Source of the DNA: Thermothelomyces thermophilus ATCC 42464
Lineage: Eukaryota; Ascomycota; Sordariomycetes; Sordariales; Chaetomiaceae
Length of the DNA: 64,000 nucleotides
NCBI RefSeq assembly: GCF_000226095.1
Contig: NC_016478.1
Span: 858,001-922,000, forward strand
Direction of reading: 5' to 3'
The position numbers were made by a program, and so were the translations under genes. Numbering within the stretch: position 1 is the stretch's first letter; each line of letters opens with the position of its first letter. The notes under the pieces are model-generated. The model had not been told where the DNA came from. It saw nothing but the letters and a program-made list of their open reading frames with translations, and did no database searches. Of this stretch, positions 12,257-23,991 are shown one piece after another.

Positions 12257-15116
12257 TCAACCCAGATATTCCTTCAACTCCTCTGATTCCTCCAGCAACT
12301 GCTTGAACGAGAACGGCGCGAACGGCCACCCGGCAAACTCGGCAAACTTGGAGAAGGACTCGACCCACGCCAGACGCAACGAGTGAAGCTGTAGCAAACC
12401 GGCGCCTGTCAGTATCTATGGATATACAAGACAATGCAAAAAAATACGCAGACAGGGGGAGGGCGGCGGAGAGAAATGGAAGGACTCACCATAGCAGAAA
12501 CACCCTCCATGATGATCAGGATGATGCAGCTCAGGCAGAAGAACGCGGCAAACACCACCACCAGGAAGATGGCGCCGCCGATACCCGTCGCTTTGAGGGC
12601 CGGGCCCATCGTCATGGACCAGAGCACGGCCGAGAGCTGCTGGTGGGCAAGCGAGAGGGCCCAGAGACGGAGGTAGGACGCCGTATGCGAAACACAGTTG
12701 AGGCAGAATTCTATGATGCAATGTTAGAGAAAGAAGAGGGGGAAAAAAGGTAAAAAAAAAAGAAAAAACCCGTACCGATCGTGTGAATGACTTGATGAAT
12801 CATAACTTCGCCAAAATCAAACTCCCCGCCGTGGCCGTGGCCGTGGCCGTCCCCGGCCTCGTCGTCGTCATCCAGGTCCTGCGCGATCATAGCGACGCCT
12901 TCGCCGGCGCTGTCCACGCTGTGCCGGTTCCCGTTGGCGGCGCCCCCAACGAGGCCCTCGTCATCCTCGTCCAGGGCGCTGACCCTCGAACGCTCGCCGA
13001 TCTCGCGATAACCCTTTGCGCGGGCGCGGTTGTGCTCCCAGCGCAGATAGAACGGCTTGAGGAACAAGAGGATGGGCACCTGGATGACGGCGAGGAGCAG
13101 GAGGCCGACCTGGACGTACTTTTGGCCGGGGTAGAGCGGCACGTCGATGAAGCCGGGCTGCAGGAACATGTAGATGAGCATGTTCAGCAGGCCGGGGGGC
13201 TGCTTGCCGATGGCGAACCAGTCGACGGACCACTTGTAGATGATGCAGACGACCAGGTAGCCAAAGATGGACTGGAAGAAGATCATGCCCGGCACGAAGT
13301 TGCCCCAGATGTCGACGGGCCGCTTGAAGTGGCGGGCATTGATGTAGGAGAAGCAGAGCGAGTACGTCATGTGGGCCCAGCCGAGGATGATGCTCATCTT
13401 CATCTTGTAGCTGTTGGTGAAGAGCAGGTCGTTCTCGGTGCCGTGCCACCGCCAGTCCAGGCCGAAGGGGTAGCGGTAGTTGTCGTCCCGGATGACGGCG
13501 CGGACCGTCTGGCCCGGGTGGTAGTTCTTGGGGACGTCCCACTTCCACGAGCTGTCGAACAGGGTCATGGACTTGGAGAAGATGTCGTTGTAGATGAGAC
13601 CGGTGAAGATGGAGAAGGCGGCCATGACGAGCGCGATGTAGCGGCCGTAGTAGACCATGGCGAAGAGCTCAAACGTGACCTTCTTGAGCGGCTTCTCCCA
13701 GTAGATCATGGCCAGGGCGGCGCAGAGCATGATGATGGCGTGGCCGAGATCGCCGAACATGACGGCGAACAGGAAGGGGAAGGTGACGATGACGGGAATG
13801 GCCGGGTTGACCTCCTGGTACGTGGCCGTGCCGTAGGCGTTGACGATGGTCTGGAAGGCCTCGGTGAACTTGTTGGTCCTGAGGTACGTCGGCGGCTTCT
13901 TGTTGGTGCGGATCTCGTTGATGATGGACGGCACCGACAGGCCGGCGCGGTTGGTCACGTCCTGCAGGGTCGAGCGGATGAGGGGCAGGTCGTGCGTGGG
14001 GCACCAGCCCTCGGCGATGAGCGTCCGGCGGGCGCGGTCGTACGAGAAGTTGTTCAGCGTGTTGTAGACGGCCTTCTCCTTGGCGACGAGGACCATCCAG
14101 GCCGACAGCGAGCGCGAGATCTGGGTGAGCTCGGCCTCGAGGGTCTGCTGCGTGTTGCGGAGGACGCTCTGGACGTCGCTGAGGCGGGCGTTGACCTCGT
14201 GCACCTGGTCCCTGCGCAGCTCGCTGTTCTCGTCCACGTTGTACACCTCGGCGCCCATGGACTCGGAGATCTTGCGGATCTTGGCGAGGATCTCCTTGCC
14301 GTGAGCAAAGATGACGAAGACGTTCTTCTGCACGGGCTCGTTGTTGGCCGGGTCGATGAGCGGCTCGGGGATCTCGGCCTGGTTCATGTAGAGGTTGCCG
14401 CGCAGCGTGCGCCAGAGGATGCGTTCAAAGGCGGCGACCCGGTCCCGGGCGATGACGCCGGCGACGAAGCCGATGTTCATGCCGGAGAAGGACCGCTCGA
14501 CCTCGGGGGCCGAGATGTGGTGCTCGACGTCCTGCAGCAGCGGGGCGTCGTCGTTGTCGGTCGACGCCCGGATCTCCTCGACGTTGCCGTGAGCGCGGTC
14601 GAAGAAGCCACCGGCCTCGCGCAGCACCCAGCGCCATTCCGTCAGCTCGACCTCGCGCTTCTTGAGCGCCTCGTAGCTCTCGTTGAGCGAGGCCACGCGC
14701 TGCTCCAGGCCCTGGCTGCGTTCGGCGAGCTCATCGATCTCGGCGGTCGTCGGCGGGGCGAGCGTGTCGACGTCCAGGTCGAGCTTGCGGAGAGGGATAC
14801 CAGCCTTCTCCATCTGGGCGTGGAAATAGCCTGCACAAAGGAGCGGGTTAGCGGGCGAGTGCGATTGCGAGAGCGAGGGAATGAGGCGTGCACCCCGGGG
14901 TTACCGACGCAGTTGACGCTCGATGTTGTCGAGACGGCGGATGTCCTGGGTGAATGCCCTCTGGAACGCGGACAGGTCGCCATTGAGGTCGCGGAATTGC
15001 ACCAAGCCGAGCTCGCCGAGGGCATTGACGACTTCGCGGCCGATTTCGTTGGAAATGTAGAGCTGCACCATGCTCATGTCCGCCGAGCGGAACGGCGTAT
15101 CTCGTGCCGGAGCCAT
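12257..15116 (-). CDS. VPH1: V-type proton ATPase subunit a (membrane Vo sector)
   Basis: Four exons on the minus strand: 15116-14909, 14830-12776, 12710-12490 and 12388-12257, giving 871 residues. The product is subunit a, which forms the proton half-channels of the vacuolar ATPase and couples ATP hydrolysis to acidification of vacuoles. It opens with the family block [21 protein letters not shown] coiled cytosolic half (roughly to residue 400) is followed by several hydrophobic segments. The essential arginine of the channel lies in [20 protein letters not shown] at about residue 769, equivalent to Arg735 of yeast Vph1. The C-terminus ends KEYLG. The first intron joins QLR to YFHAQM only if the donor GTCGGT is used. 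A stronger-looking GTAACC four bases downstream would shift the frame. Vph1 (vacuole) versus Stv1 (Golgi) type cannot be separated here, but filamentous fungi usually have one gene. Confidence 0.97.
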
Positions 15117-15669
15117 CGCGACGGGGGGGAATGGTCTGCGATGACCACGGCGATGGCAGCAGTACAATTAGATGATGGGGTGGTTGTGGTGGTTGTGGTG
15201 GTTGTGATGGTTGGAAGGAGCTGTCGTGTTATCCAACAGCCAACCAACTCGGGCTGCTTGTCTGGGATTGGAGCCGGCCTTGGCTGAGGCCGGGGCGCTT
15301 GCTGTTAGCTCTCTGCCCTGTTGAGCCGCGCGTCGGCAAAGCTCCGGGAGATTTATGCCCCATTAGGGGTATATACAGTGCGAGCATCAGCCAGAATTGC
15401 ACGGTCTTGTGTTAGTCGCCTCGAGGGGTGGTCCCTGACTACTATGTAGTTATCCTTTCTTTGCCGTCCGAAATCATCTCCGGGGCGGAAACAATACGAG
15501 AGTTTTCCATCACCGCGAATGGAGATACTGGCTGAGGTGAGTTCTTTGAAACTGCGGCGTTCGTACGTAGTTTTGATACCATTATCTCTATTCGCTCTCT
15601 CTACTTCTCCATCGCTGGTGCTTCTGCAGTGCTTCGGATCGCAGACAATATCCCTCAGTAGCCCCCCTG
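15117..15669. other. intergenic, promoter side of VPH1
   Basis: This lies between the VPH1 start and the end of the F-box pseudogene. It holds a GTGGTT-type simple repeat near 15179-15212 about 65 bases upstream of the VPH1 ATG. The rest shows no recognisable gene. Confidence 0.55.
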
Positions 15670-17480
15670 TCAACTATCCTCAGCTGCTGCCGAGGTTGCC
15701 TCCAACGCTATCTGCTCCTCTGATCCCGGGTCCAAAACCTGAATATGAAGTCCCAGCTGGCGAATTGCGTGCGCGTGCGATAAAACGGCATGCCCCTCCA
15801 GCAGCTGCCGTTCTACCGTGAACCTCAGCTCATCGGCGTTCAGTCCGCTCTGCCGAGCTGCAGCAGCCCTCCAGGCCATGATAACCCTGTCGCTCAAGTC
15901 ACTCTCCCCTGCCCAGGTCGCCTTCCAGGTGATAGTGGCGTGATATTTTGGGCTTGCCCTTGCCCGCTGGTATCGAAAAAGACCGGCTACCTGCGGTCTC
16001 CCATTCCAAATCTCCAGCGTCTTCAGTTTGCGCATATTCCCAATCGGGACGCTCGCGCTAAGCAACAAGTTCTCTCGCTCGGCAGGATCCGCGTTCGGGG
16101 CCAGCAGCTGCGACGTCAGCGACAGCGACTCGAGTGTGTACCAGGTCCAGTAGCTCTAGTCAGGGCTTGAAGGCCACGCTCTGAAGAAGTCCCTGGCGTC
16201 AGCCATGAATGCAACTGTAACGTGCTGAAGTCCGCGGGACACGTCCGCCAGCGTTCGGCCGAGGGAAGCGTTGGGATCCCGGGTTAGCTTCACAACGTCC
16301 GCCACCACAGGAAAACGCAGCTCCGCCTCAACCGATCGGGTTGCGCCATCGTCGAAATCCTCAAAGAGTGTCAGGCTCCTCAGGGATGGCGGGAGATAGC
16401 GGCGGAGGAGAAACTCGTGCCCTGTGCCAGGTCAGCCGTTGACGGTATAAGCCGTGTAGACTCAGATCCCCCCCCCCTCCCCCCCCCCCCCCCCGGGCAT
16501 CTTCCCCTTCTCCTCCTTCCCCGTCTGCGACGACAAAGTGGTATTCTCCAAGTACTCACGGTTGTCAGCGTCCTGTTGCTCCAGGGCCGGCCACTCTCTC
16601 CAGAACTCAAGGGTCGTGGACTTGAGGCAGGTGAGCGCACTGAAAATGTCTGCCGGACGGTACGTCAGCGGCCCATTCCTAAATTCGGGAGCGAAAGGGT
16701 TGTCCCCGTAGCCATAGGTAGCCGTAAAAGACCCCATCAAAACCCCATCAAAAACAGGTTGGGTTCGGGCGTACGTGCGTATCCTGTCGGGGTCATCCGG
16801 CGACGCGTCTGCCGTCGCACCACGAGACGGTTGATGATCTCGACTGGGGGAAGCATGCAGCTGAACTCGACGGGCATGGCACCGCGCCCGAACAGTCTGC
16901 GGATGGCTCCGACCTTCCTTGCCCACCTAGGGTTATGGTCTCGATCATAAGCAGGCCGTGGCGGGCCGCTCCCGGAAGGCTCAGAGTTGGGCAGCGTTCC
17001 GGAGTCGAGCACCGCGTCAAAGTCGAAGCTGCTAAAGGCGTGCTCACGGTCGCTTGGCGAATGGATGCTGATCTCGAGCGTGAAGCCGTCACCAGAGTAG
17101 CTGATGGACCAAAGGACCATGATTCTGAAGAATTCCGAGATGGCTCGCTCAGTGTCATCCGTGTTCTTCCCATGTGTGAAGTTGCTCTCCGGCTGGCAGC
17201 AATGTTCGCAGTCGTAGCGGTCGAGCTCGATGCGAAGCCAGATGTACTCGATCCACCGTGCCGCATCGCGTCCGAGTTTGCGCAGCTCGTTGAAGTCGTG
17301 CTGGGTGATGGTCAGTTTGCGAAAAAGCCTGGGCTGGAAGAAGGCACGCCAGCCCGAACAGACGAGGGTGTAGCTAGTCAGACGTCTCTTTGCGCCGCCT
17401 CGGTTGATGTTCCTGCCCCAGCCGTTTGTGGGATCCTCGGCGACGTATTCAAGAACATGATGCTGCAGCTCGACAGGTAG
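15670..17480 (-). pseudogene. F-box / DUF6546-family gene with an in-frame stop
   Basis: Three exon-like blocks read as one protein of about 515 codons: 17480-16775, 16649-16560 and 16421-15670. The first opens with an F-box-like LPVELQHHVLEYVAE. It continues through WIEYIWLRIELDRYDCEHC and LEISIHSPSDREHAF to RLVVRRQTRRR, a sequence typical of a family of unknown function common in Sordariomycetes. The second block ends EFWREW; the third has LPPSLRSLTLFEDFDD and a C-terminal part with LKTLEIWNG and TITWKATW. A TAG at 16156-16158 breaks the third block between SSPD and SYWTWY. It would be CAG before a C-to-T change. No ATG precedes the F-box in frame; a TAG sits just upstream, so either a short first exon is missed or the start is lost. 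The second intron contains a long poly-C tract (plus strand). Function unknown; F-box proteins usually recruit substrates to SCF ubiquitin ligases. Confidence 0.75.
16468..16494. repeat. poly-C tract inside an intron
   Basis: Ten C, one T and sixteen C on the plus strand lie within the inferred second intron (16422-16559) of the F-box pseudogene. On the coding strand this is a G-run that could form a quadruplex. Confidence 0.85.
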
Positions 17481-19456
17481 CTGTGTCTAACATGCTTGGC
17501 CGAGTTCCGGACGGCGCACCAGCTCCAAGTCCATGAGTGTCGAGAGCCCAAGAAATGTGAATAAACGGGGGATGATGATATGGTGAGAAAAGGAATTAGC
17601 ATTCAGGTGAGCAAGGGTTTCCTATCGATGCATTCGCGGACCGACGCGAGTTGACCGCTACCAGGTACGGTACATCGGCCAAATAGGATGATTTGGGTGT
17701 GTGTAGTATGGGATAGGCTTGGTCGAGGCTAAGTGGAAGTGCCATTGAAAGGTCCTCCGTTCCTCCCTCACGCTGGTCAGGTGGGATTCCGCTCTGGGCC
17801 GAGAGCTCTTTCCCTCACCATGCAATCTCGGTGTACATTGGGACTGAACGAGTCGACGGGACTCTGGTAACAGTAACTGCCAGAATGCTGAATCAGTTGC
17901 TTGATTTTCGATTTCAGTACTCCTACCTTGTAGTTGGCTGCCTTCTGAGCGGCTTTGGCCGGAGCTCGAAGAAATCCGGGGCGCGACTCATCAAGGTATG
18001 TACTACACCTACTCGTTACATTCCTCTGTAGCTCTAGCGTTTTGGCAAATTTCGAAACTCGCAAAGAGTTCTTGAAAGATGCCGACTCTTGGGTGGGAAG
18101 GTGCGTGGATTACAAACACAATACACTGCGACCTTGAGCGACCTTGCATTGGCCACTACATGAACTTGACCCCCAGTTTTTCTGCTGCAGCAGGGCCAGA
18201 AGTCCTGTTCACGTTGGAATGCTCAGGTCAATGGCTTCGAGAGTCCCGTCTTGATCTTGATGCACGTGAACCGGTAACTGGAAAGGCCTCGGGCCAACGG
18301 GAGTGCATCCGCATCTTTGCAAGTCCATCCATCCATACCCGAGAAACCTCATGAGCCGTGCTTCAGACCGATTAACGACCTGCTATGCCCGAATACGGTG
18401 ATTGCAAGATAAGGTACCAACGTAGGTACTGTATGTAGGTACATACATAGTACGTATGTACAGTATATATAAGGTACATAGGTCGGTGCCCGTACGTGCG
18501 CCCGATAACTAACGGGAGACGTAAGCGTCATAATCCGTACAAGATAACTAGCCGGGCACCCGACCCGACTGCCGTCCCAAGCGGGAGGTACCGAGACCCA
18601 TCGTCAACCCATCCCCCACAGAACCGACAACTGCATCCCGCGCCCGCATGGCGCCTGCATGCATGCCGTCCCTTTGGGGCATGGGAGTTCTCAGGAGAGC
18701 AACCCTGAGGCGGGCGTGGGGGCGATTCCGTAATCCAGGCATCTAAACCCCTGCCGTCTTATCTCCTGCACCACTCAAATGCGCGATATAAGAGTTGCGG
18801 GTTTCCTGACTTTCTGCGAGTTGAGATCAATTAATCATCTGAAAGCTATGACGAGTATCTTCATTTGAGTACCAAGTACTTCAACCGTCGACCCTCTCAA
18901 ATAATACATTTTCAAACCAGACATCCTGTCCATCGTTCATCCACCCCCTTGGCTGGGGGGTTCGTCCTTGACCAGGCGCAGCAACCACGTGAATAAAACA
19001 AACGATCACCAAACCTTCCACACGCTGTTTTCTGCTTGCTCATGGATATGCGATTGAACACGAAACGCGAAATGCCTTTGCCGCTCCGTCCCAACTGCGC
19101 CGATGTTACCTTTTTTCTTCTTCTTTTTGATCCCCGATAAAATTTGTGCTTCATCATGAGACGTCCCCGGTTTTTCACGCTCGTCCAAGAAACTCCGAGC
19201 AGATGCAAAGCGCCAGAGCCCCTATTAATAAGGAAGAGGAAGACACAACGCGCTCCTGAAACTCCATCCCAGTCAAGCCGGACTCGGTCGCCAGAGAAGA
19301 AAAAAAACAAAACGCCAAAGGAAGAAAGAAACGCCGCTCGGTTCGCTTGCCATGGTATTTAAAAAAAAGCCCGGATCAATGACGAAGAGCAGATGCAGCT
19401 GACAGGATGAGAGAATAACGACGCCGTGAATAACACAACCAGATCGAAACAGCGCT
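17481..19456. other. intergenic
   Basis: No gene is recognised between the F-box pseudogene and the 3' end of the F-box/LRR gene. It contains a dense cluster of GTATGTAC/GGTAC-type palindromic repeats at about 18410-18480 and a TAATCCGTAC word at 18531. The 5' end of the pseudogene, if a first exon existed, would lie just above 17480. Confidence 0.55.
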
Positions 19457-21471
19457 TCAGAGCTTTCGCGAAAACATGAAACTGCCATACATGCCTCCGA
19501 CCTCGGCATGAGCAACGGGTATCTTCCTCATTCCCCACGACTCGGCACCCATCTTCCAACTGCGGCGGCCGTCGTCTCGCGTAGCAGGACCCGAGCCGTG
19601 GCTCTTGCTGGGCTGCCTCACCAGCCAGCCGCGGCTGCCGCACTCGGACAGGTGCCAGCCGATGCGCTGCAGGGCGGTCGTCGACTTGCTAACGCGCCGG
19701 CAGACGTCCTCGGCGAGCTCGACGACCTCTAGCGGCTCAGAATACGACTTGAGGATGGCGCAGGAGGTGCCGAAGAGGTACACCATATCCAGCTCCTGGC
19801 CCCAGAGGTCCGAAAGGTCAATGTACCGGAGCGTGTGCGGCACCCAGTCAACCTGCATCGCCACGTCATCGCCGTCCTCGTCAGGTACGAGAAGTCGGTT
19901 GACATCACGTAGCGTCAAGGACCGGCCCAAGGCGAGTTCCTCCAGGTGCTTAGTCAACGGCCGCAGCAGGTCAATGTGCGACGCCGTCATCTTGCTGCCC
20001 TTCAGGTTGAGCGACCTGAGCGTCCTGGGAAGGAGCGGGAGGAGCTCGGTGATGTGGTCGGCGTCAAAGGTCTGATGGCTTCGGGCATCCGTCGCCAGAC
20101 TCAAGAATTGCAGCCCCTTCGCGGCCGGGTGGTTCGCCAGGAAGTCGATCACGTTCCGGGCCGACAGCAACGTGCACTTGGTGAGATTCAGATGCGTCAG
20201 GGTGGCGGTTGGCGGGATGGAGGCCAGCGCCGCGTCAGTGACACGGGTGCCGGCGACGTCGAGGTGCGTAAGCCGGGCCAGCCGGGGCAGGATGGTCTCG
20301 AACACGGACGACGGCAGCGTCAAGCACTTGTGCAGCGACAGCCGGCGCACCGTCAGCTCCTTGGGCCAGTTGGGCGAGAGGATCGACACAAACGACTCCT
20401 TGAACGAGTTCGACGTGCAGCCGCAAAAGTCGAGGGCCACTAGCTGGGGGAGGCCCAGGAAGAGCTTCTGTAACACGGCCGGATCCAGGTCTCCGTCGAT
20501 GTACTCCTGCGCGAGGAACTCTTGGAGATACGGGGTCAGCTCCAGGCACTGGAGCAGCGTCTCCGACGTCAGGTTGCGTGCCTTTGAGCGCTCCGCAGCC
20601 GTCAGGAAGAGCTGATTAGGGTTGAAGTGGCAGAAGTCTAGCCGCCGCACGATGGTGCCCAGGTTCGGGTGGGCAGAGATGTGGGCTAGAAACTTCTGAA
20701 AAATTCGAGAGTGGGGTATCGTGATTTTGCTGTACAGGGTGCTAAGGGTCGCGACGTGCAACGTCCTGGACGTCAGCAGGAGCGACATCAAGTCGATATT
20801 GCGCCTTGTGACGCCATTGGGAGGCACGTCAAGAGCAAGGAGGTTGATGATGGCGGCTGGGACGAAGTGTTAGCCTCCCGAGACAGGAAAAGCACGGGGG
20901 ACGCGAAGGGGAAGGACGATGGCTTACTCAATATCTCTGTCGGCAACCGCTCGATCGGGGCTTCGCCGGGTCTGTTCTGGCCGCGCTTAGTCGGGCGAGT
21001 TGGGTTATGACTGCTAAAGACCTGGTTCAAGACCTGAAGATCACCAAAGCTCTTGCTGGCGAGCTTTCCCTTGACCTGGATGGCCTTCCATCCTTGGAAG
21101 GTTTCGGCCGGGGTCCAGTAGCCGAGGAGCTTGCTGTTGGGCTGAGTGATGGGAGGCTGGAACCGGGCCTGGATCATGTTGATGCCCCGGGCCGACGTGC
21201 TAGAGGAGCTCGGGTTGGCGGACGAAGGAGGGGGCGGTGTGTCGTCGATGGCCTCGTCGCTATCGACTCCGAAGTAGGACGAGATCTTGGACTGGGAGAA
21301 TGTTTGGGGGAGCGTGTTGTCGTGTTCACGGATGGACGAGAAGGAAGAGCGAGAAACTCGGTCCGGGGTCGAAGGCCGGGATGGCTCGTCGGCCGCCATG
21401 GCTTTGTAGTCTGCCGTGCACAGAACAGGTTGCAGACGACCTGCCTGTGGGCTTGGCTTTGAGACCGCCAT
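19457..21471 (-). CDS. F-box and leucine-rich-repeat protein
   Basis: Two exons, 21471-20928 and 20856-19457, with a 71-base intron, give 647 residues. The ATG at 21471 opens MAVSKPSPQ. The frame is open further upstream, but that part looks like leader. Residues 1-165 are Ser/Pro-rich and disordered. The F-box (about 170-225) is split by the intron: RLPTEIL in exon 1, then TAIINLLALD in exon 2. Leucine-rich repeats follow to about residue 560, with units such as LTHLDVAGTRVTDAALASIP and LRSLNLKGSKMTASHIDLL. This is the layout of SCF ubiquitin-ligase substrate receptors (Amn1/Grr1-like), where the F-box binds Skp1 and the repeats bind the target. The target cannot be told. A C-terminal region rich in Trp, Gly and Ser follows the repeats and reaches the stop at 19457. 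Confidence 0.9.
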
Positions 21472-23989
21472 CGGGTGGAGGGCCAGGGGTTGCTGGCGGA
21501 TGGACCGGGGGGGGGGGGTGGTTGTGGTTGGCGTGGTCTCGGGACAGAATTGGTGGGCGGTCAGGTGCGCGATGCAGCAGCGGGATGGCGACAGGCTGGC
21601 CGGAAGGGAAGGTGATGGTGGATGACAATGACACGAATGGGTCCGTGATTCGATGCGGAGCCAAGGTCTGGGGTACTTTTGATCCAGGCTTGCCGGGCAG
21701 TGGTCTGGTCTCTCAAGGACCCGGAAGGAAGGCGGATGGCGCCGGTGTCTTTTTCTATTAGTCAAGGAACCAGCTTGTTAGGTAACAGGAAGGTTCGCGA
21801 CGCCACGGTGCGGGGAAGATGCGAGCTCCTTAGGTTTCGGGTCCGCAATTTGATGGTAGGTGCTTGATCGCTGGAGCAAATTTCAATTCACCCGAAAAGG
21901 GGAAATGAAATCCAGGTCCTGCACCGAGCGTAGAGTGTGAAGGCAAGAGGTACCAACTGCTGAATTCTTTTTGTGTGTCCTGCGGTTGATCGCAGAGCGG
22001 CAGCGAGGCCCGACGCACGGTACACAACGGCGCTGGTTAGTATTCGGAATCGGACTTCGAGTCAAGCGACAAGGAGTCCGCGGAGAAGATGATGGTTCAA
22101 TGTGCTTGCTTGTCGGTGTTGATGCTGTTGCACGTTGCACAAACGCAACAATGCTAAGAGGTGGATGCGAGACAATATCCCGACGAAGGAGAGAACATGG
22201 GTTTAAAGCATGCATATAAAATTCGGAGACGTCAGGCCCACCTCAGGTACAGGCCGAGGAGCGAGCCGCAGGATGGCGAGAGGTGTCAGGCTTACGAAGG
22301 ACAAAGAAGGATTTCCGGGAAGGGACACAACCGCTGTGTGCGGACTACAAGTAAGTATATACATTGGGCAGTTATCGACATCGAACGACGGTTCAGGCAA
22401 CTAGTTGGCCACCTCCAAAAAAGAGTTGCTCCGCGGGTAGCTGCGCTTCGACCACGCGCTCACGAAAAAAAAGAAAGCAGCGATACCCTGGGAAGCGTCA
22501 GATGGAGCTTGTTCTCCGTACTTCGTATGCTATGGCACTTTCAAGAGCGGCAGCCAGTCAGAGAGGTTCGGGGCCAAATTTTTCGCCTGGGCGTGCACTT
22601 CCATGTGCAACCCTTGGAACCGGTGCAAACCCCATAAAACCTGAAAGCCCGCCCCTGCCTGGCCAGTTGATGAATTCCGCGTAGCCGCTGAGTGTAAGAG
22701 GAGGAACAGAACAGCAAACGCGCGAAACACCGAGCAATTGACGAAATTTGTTGACGGGGCTCGATTCGTTGGGCCGGGCTGTGGTCTGACCCTGGTCCAT
22801 TGCCACCCTCCCAAGAATCGAACCGAGCTTCCCCATGACACGCCATAACATCATGCTGCATGGCGGCAGGTAAGCCACAGCGGGAGCTTTAAGATACGTA
22901 ATGGTTTGCAGCTCTCCACCGGCCCAGTCAGAGGTTGCAACCCCGACATGCAGAAGAGGTCTGTGAAGGATGAGAGCATGTCTGGCGACGACCACATCCA
23001 ACACTTTCCTTGGCCCTCCAATGCAAATTTACGGATCAACCTTCCCTCCCTTCCCCCCTCCTCCCTACGGAGTGGTGGAGTACATACGTTTCCTCTGTCG
23101 ATGGGTACGAAGCAGTACCCGTATTGCAGCGATCAATGACCATTGAAATGCATAACCGTTGATCTTGCCTAATCAATGAAACCCACAAGACCTGCGGACG
23201 CCCAGAAAGTCTTTACGACCAGACCTACAGGGTATATTGGGTTTGTTGATGGCCTCGATGAGAGTGTGGCGTTCGGGTCCCTTTTCCGACGTGAACGTCA
23301 TGGAACTACTTCGTAGTTCCTCCCTAGTGTAGCTTGCCAGGCATCGGGCAGGCGGGCCAGCCGAGAGAGCAATGGCCGCATCCCTCTCAACATTTACGCA
23401 GCGCATTCCCCAAGCCGTCTTGTCTCCGACCCTCGTTGTCCGGCGAGCTCCAGAGCTCTGGTCTACGCAGTAGTGCTGCCTCCTCATTTCTGAGCCAAGG
23501 CGAATATCATAAGTCAAAAGTTGTTCACGTGGTTCCTGATCACGGGGGCCATTGGCGCTCGGCCCAGGCGCGCCGAGACTTAGTGTGCTCGTAGTTACAG
23601 TACAAGCAGTGTATGCGGGCAAGGGTGAGCGAGTCCGGGGGAGCCGCGTGCAGCCGCGCCGCGCTAACCAGCCTACAGTACCTTGATCCCTGCTGCAGCC
23701 CTGATGAATTTTTGTCCCTGCGCCAAACTTCATTTTTGTCTTTGGTGACCCTTGTCACCTTGACGTTCGAAGATCCGATGGACCAATCTGAATCCAATGT
23801 CTCATCGTCGCGACTGGAACAGACCGGCAGCTTGTTGAACCGATCTCCGACCTTCAGCCCGTACACGGGTAGTGTATACACTCATCCAGACACGACAATA
23901 CCTGGACGCAATAGCGCAATAGAGACGGGAAGTAGCTCGTGTGCGGCTCGAAAGCAGATATCAAGTAACTACCTACGTACCTAGGTATG
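21472..23989. other. intergenic, promoter side of the F-box/LRR gene
   Basis: No gene is recognised on either strand over 2.5 kb. The part next to 21471 is probably leader and promoter of the minus-strand gene. The right end is the target site of the second Tc1/mariner element and carries a GTATGTAC-type word. Confidence 0.55.
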
Positions 23990-23991
23990 TA

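Noticed and set aside
12783-15287. An 834-codon open frame on the plus strand opposite VPH1
   Set aside because: It is antisense to a conserved gene with GC-rich third positions, which removes stops on the other strand. Its product is Val/Asp/Glu/Gly-biased and matches no family.
16737-16800. A frameshift in the F-box/DUF6546 gene
   Set aside because: An intron from 16774 to 16650 (donor GTACGC, acceptor GGCAG) joins the two frames in phase and restores the expected spacing to EFWREW, so a frameshift is not needed.
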